This document shows positions 6,206 through 8,020 of a DNA stretch of 8,020 nucleotides, piece by piece. The stretch comes from Pseudomonadota bacterium (lineage in GTDB: Bacteria; Desulfobacterota; Syntrophia; Syntrophales; JADFWA01), in the NCBI GenBank assembly GCA_015222855.1, contig JADFWA010000002.1, positions 1 through 8,020 on the forward strand, read 5' to 3'. Within the stretch, counting starts at the first letter, position 1. The number at the start of each line of letters is the position of its first letter. The notes beneath the pieces were generated by a model, which was not told the DNA's origin, searched no databases, and saw nothing but the letters and a program-made list of their open reading frames with translations. The position numbers were made by a program, and so were the translations under genes.

Positions 6206-6562
6206 TCATTGGCTGGAGGCAACATCTATCGCCGCATCCCCTTCCTCACCGGTACGTATCCTTATTGTATTAACCACTTCGGAGATGAATATTTTGCCAT
6301 CCCCTATTTCACCGGTTCTGGCCGCTTCAATTGTGGTTTTGGCAATACGCTCTATATCCTGGTCTTTGGCCACGATCTCAATTTTGACCTTGGGCAGAAA
6401 CTCAACTTTAAACTCTCTGCCACGAAATTGTTCAATTTTACCCTTTTGTTGGCCATGTCCCTCTATACGGGTAATACTCATTCCGGGATAACCCAGTTTC
6501 GTTAATGTTTCTTTCACGTCATCTAACTTCTCAGGTCTGATTATTACCTCTACCTTTTTCAT
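6206..6562 (-). CDS. glnK: PII nitrogen regulatory protein (GlnK-type), Phe at the uridylylation position
   Basis: This 118-residue protein aligns along its length with GlnB/GlnK. PII trimers bind ATP or ADP and 2-oxoglutarate and control targets through the T-loop; an amt-linked PII typically plugs the Amt channel when nitrogen is plentiful. Visible features are the KLDDVKETL segment near the N-terminus, T-loop Gln39 and Lys58 (FLPKVKIEI), the B-loop TGEIGDGKIF and the C-loop TIRIRTGEEGDAAI. Position 51, Tyr in E. coli and the UMP attachment site, is Phe (EQFRGREFKVEFLPK, Phe46 and Phe51). Uridylylation by GlnD is thus not expected at that site. The start at 6562 is preceded by GGGGGGTGA (6567-6575). 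It lies 16 bases after the amt stop on the same strand, so it is co-transcribed with amt, in the order amt-glnK, the reverse of the E. coli order. Confidence 0.95.
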   Translation of the reverse strand: MKKVEVIIRPEKLDDVKETLTKLGYPGMSITRIEGHGQQKGKIEQFRGREFKVEFLPKVKIEIVAKDQDIERIAKTTIEAARTGEIGDGKIFISEVVNTIRIRTGEEGDAAIDVASSQ

Positions 6563-6578
6563 TTATTCACCCCCCTTT

Positions 6579-7952
6579 TTACCTGTCGAGTTGTACAAAA
6601 TCTGGATAGGCTGGCGTTCCATGTTCAGGAATATCCAGTCCCTGCAGTTCTTCTTCCGGAGAAATCCGAATACCAAAGATCTTATCCATCAATTTGAATA
6701 ATATATATCCCGCGCCGAATGCCCAAACGAAAACTACCGCTATACTGATAAGCTGGGCAATTAACTGCTCATAACCACCGCCATAAAATAACCCTGTGGC
6801 AAACGGCTTTTCAATTGCATAATTGCCATACGTTCCGTCGGCAAAGAGCCCCACACTGAGAAGACCCCACAGTCCACAGGTGCCGTGTACACTTATAGCG
6901 CCGACGGGATCATCTATTCCTCTGTTATCGAAGAATCGAACACTCGCATACATCAATGCCCCGGCAATCAGCCCTATAACGATAGCTATCCAGCCTTCTA
7001 CCCAGGCACACGACGCGGTTATCGCCACCAGCCCCGCTACGGCGCCGTTTAACGCCATACCTACATCCCATTTTTTCGTTTTCCAGTACGCTATCAGCAG
7101 CGCTGATAAGGCACCGGCGGCAGCGGCCAGATTAGTATTGACTGCAATAACTGAAATTCTTAAATGGTGGGCATCGCAGGTACTTCCTGGATTGAAACCA
7201 AACCAGCCGAACCACAAAATGAAAACCCCAAGAGCTGCCATAGCTATACTATGTCCGGGAATAGCCTGAGGCTTTCCATTTATGTATTTACCATACCTTG
7301 GGCCTAAAACCATTGCTCCGGCCAGACCGACAAAACCGCCTATAGCGTGGACCACTCCACTGCCGGCAAAATCCAGGGCGCCCATTCCAAATGGAAGACT
7401 GGAAAGCCATCCTCCTCCCCAGACCCAGTGTCCATAAAGAGGGTAAATAATAACACTCACCACGATGCTGTAAATGAAGTAAGCGCTGAATTTCATACGT
7501 TCAGCAACCGCCCCGGCAACGATGGTGGCTGCTGTGGCACAAAAGACCAACATCCAGAACATATTGAGATACTTGCCTACATCGTAATACTCGCCAAGCA
7601 TGAACCAGCCTTTCGTGCCCCAAAGACCATGCCAATCTCCGCCCATCATTATGGCATAGCCAAGAAGGAAAAAGGTTAATGAACCGATGCACAAATCCAT
7701 CAAGTTCTTGGCCATCAGGTTGGTGACGTTTTTTACCCTGCAGAATCCGGCCTCCAGCATTGCAAAACCCGCCTGCATAAACATGACGAGAAAGGCGCAA
7801 ACCAGTATCCAGACATAATTAATGGGCGCCTGAGAATTTTCCTTCAGGGTTTGAGCACCTGTCGGGTCCTGAGCGAAGGTCAGGGTTGCAAAACACAAGA
7901 ATACCAAAGTTACCAAACACAAACACGTTAAACTCCTGCTCATCTTTTTCAT
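6579..7952 (-). CDS. amt: ammonium transporter, Amt family
   Basis: The preferred start gives 457 residues. It opens with a basic, then hydrophobic signal peptide ending near LTFA|QDP (residue 27), followed by about eleven membrane segments, the standard Amt layout. Key features are the pore His pair, His202 in DFAGSGVVHAIGG and His356 in ISVHGTCGLWG, and the blocks MLEAGFCRVKNVTN, GHWVWGGGW and FGWFGFNPGS. The cytosolic tail SPEEELQGLDIPEHGTPAYP is the segment that in other Amts couples the subunits and contacts PII. Amt trimers conduct ammonium across the inner membrane. The frame is also open upstream to a TTG at 8010-8012, but that 20-residue extension precedes the signal peptide and is unlikely; ATG at 7950-7952 has a good ribosome site. 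An alternative ATG at 7941-7943 is three codons downstream. The gene heads an operon with glnK. Its promoter lies at or beyond the window end. Confidence 0.95.
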   Translation of the reverse strand: MKKMSRSLTCLCLVTLVFLCFATLTFAQDPTGAQTLKENSQAPINYVWILVCAFLVMFMQAGFAMLEAGFCRVKNVTNLMAKNLMDLCIGSLTFFLLGYAIMMGGDWHGLWGTKGWFMLGEYYDVGKYLNMFWMLVFCATAATIVAGAVAERMKFSAYFIYSIVVSVIIYPLYGHWVWGGGWLSSLPFGMGALDFAGSGVVHAIGGFVGLAGAMVLGPRYGKYINGKPQAIPGHSIAMAALGVFILWFGWFGFNPGSTCDAHHLRISVIAVNTNLAAAAGALSALLIAYWKTKKWDVGMALNGAVAGLVAITASCAWVEGWIAIVIGLIAGALMYASVRFFDNRGIDDPVGAISVHGTCGLWGLLSVGLFADGTYGNYAIEKPFATGLFYGGGYEQLIAQLISIAVVFVWAFGAGYILFKLMDKIFGIRISPEEELQGLDIPEHGTPAYPDFVQLDR

Positions 7953-7958
7953 TTTTAG

Positions 7959-7965
7959 ACCTCTC
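7959..7965 (-). promoter_or_regulatory. ribosome binding site deciding the amt start
   Basis: On the minus strand GAGAGGT lies 6 bases before ATG 7950-7952. No comparable site precedes the upstream TTG within the window, so this selects the start that gives a normal signal peptide. Confidence 0.7.
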
Positions 7966-7977
7966 TTATTTATTTTT

Positions 7978-8006
7978 GCCGAGAACATGGCTGAGGAAAG
8001 CTCGGC
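7978..8006. other. short hairpin in the amt 5' region
   Basis: GCCGAG at 7978-7983 pairs perfectly with CTCGGC at 8001-8006 around a 17-base loop. It lies 25 bases upstream of the amt ATG. No U-tract follows on either strand, so it is not an intrinsic terminator. It could be a leader structure if transcription of amt begins beyond the window, or chance. Confidence 0.3.
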
Positions 8007-8020
8007 AGTCAACTTACCTG

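Noticed and set aside
6185..6505. Plus-strand open frame of 106 codons
   Set aside because: It is antisense to glnK, which has full-length PII similarity and its own ribosome site.
6823..7269. Plus-strand open frame of 148 codons
   Set aside because: It is antisense to amt in a region with clear Amt motifs. The Pro- and Ala-rich peptide is typical of the complement of a membrane protein gene.
7953..8012. N-terminal extension of amt from a TTG start
   Set aside because: It would place 20 residues before a normal signal peptide. The internal ATG at 7950-7952 has a good ribosome site.

Overview
The window reads as a nitrogen-assimilation neighbourhood from a mid-GC Gram-negative bacterium, most plausibly a deltaproteobacterial (Desulfobacterota-like) or similar anaerobic lineage. 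That assignment is inference. It rests on the AAATCCCCC-type palindromic repeat, the stand-alone FMN-type glutamate synthase protein, the GAF-containing PTS enzyme I and an Amt with a signal peptide. No rRNA, tRNA, CRISPR array, transposase or phage gene is visible.

Layout from left to right: (1) 1-734, minus strand, the N-terminal quarter of a PreP-type M16 zinc metallopeptidase, cut by the window edge. (2) 735-987, an intergenic stretch with a weak candidate promoter for the peptidase, an 87-bp MITE/REP-like palindromic repeat and a strong intrinsic terminator for the next gene. (3) 988-2565, minus strand, a stand-alone glutamate synthase-type FMN protein with an N-terminal four-cysteine motif. 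(4) 2566-3105, a 540-bp divergent intergenic region with palindromes, three related ACAAATTTRT motifs and a coding-looking stretch that ends in an ATGA overlap with the glutamate synthase gene. (5) 3106-5415, plus strand, ptsP (GAF plus enzyme I, EI-Ntr). (6) 5376-6119, minus strand, a class I glutamine amidotransferase-like protein that converges on and overlaps ptsP and lacks the catalytic His-Glu pair. (7) 6206-6562 (PII, glnK) and 6579 to about 7952 (amt), minus strand, an amt-glnK operon.

How they may work together: Amt brings in ammonium and is normally gated by its PII partner. PII proteins read 2-oxoglutarate and ATP/ADP. EI-Ntr proteins carry a GAF domain that in enterobacteria senses glutamine and 2-oxoglutarate. 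The glutamate synthase-type protein and the GATase-like protein would touch the glutamine/glutamate pool. Several members depart from the textbook form: PII has Phe at the uridylylation position 51, the GATase has lost His and Glu of its triad, and the glutamate synthase lacks both the glutaminase domain and the usual 3Fe-4S cysteines. The strongest reason for a second look is this set of altered nitrogen-handling proteins side by side. Nothing here is proof of a new system.
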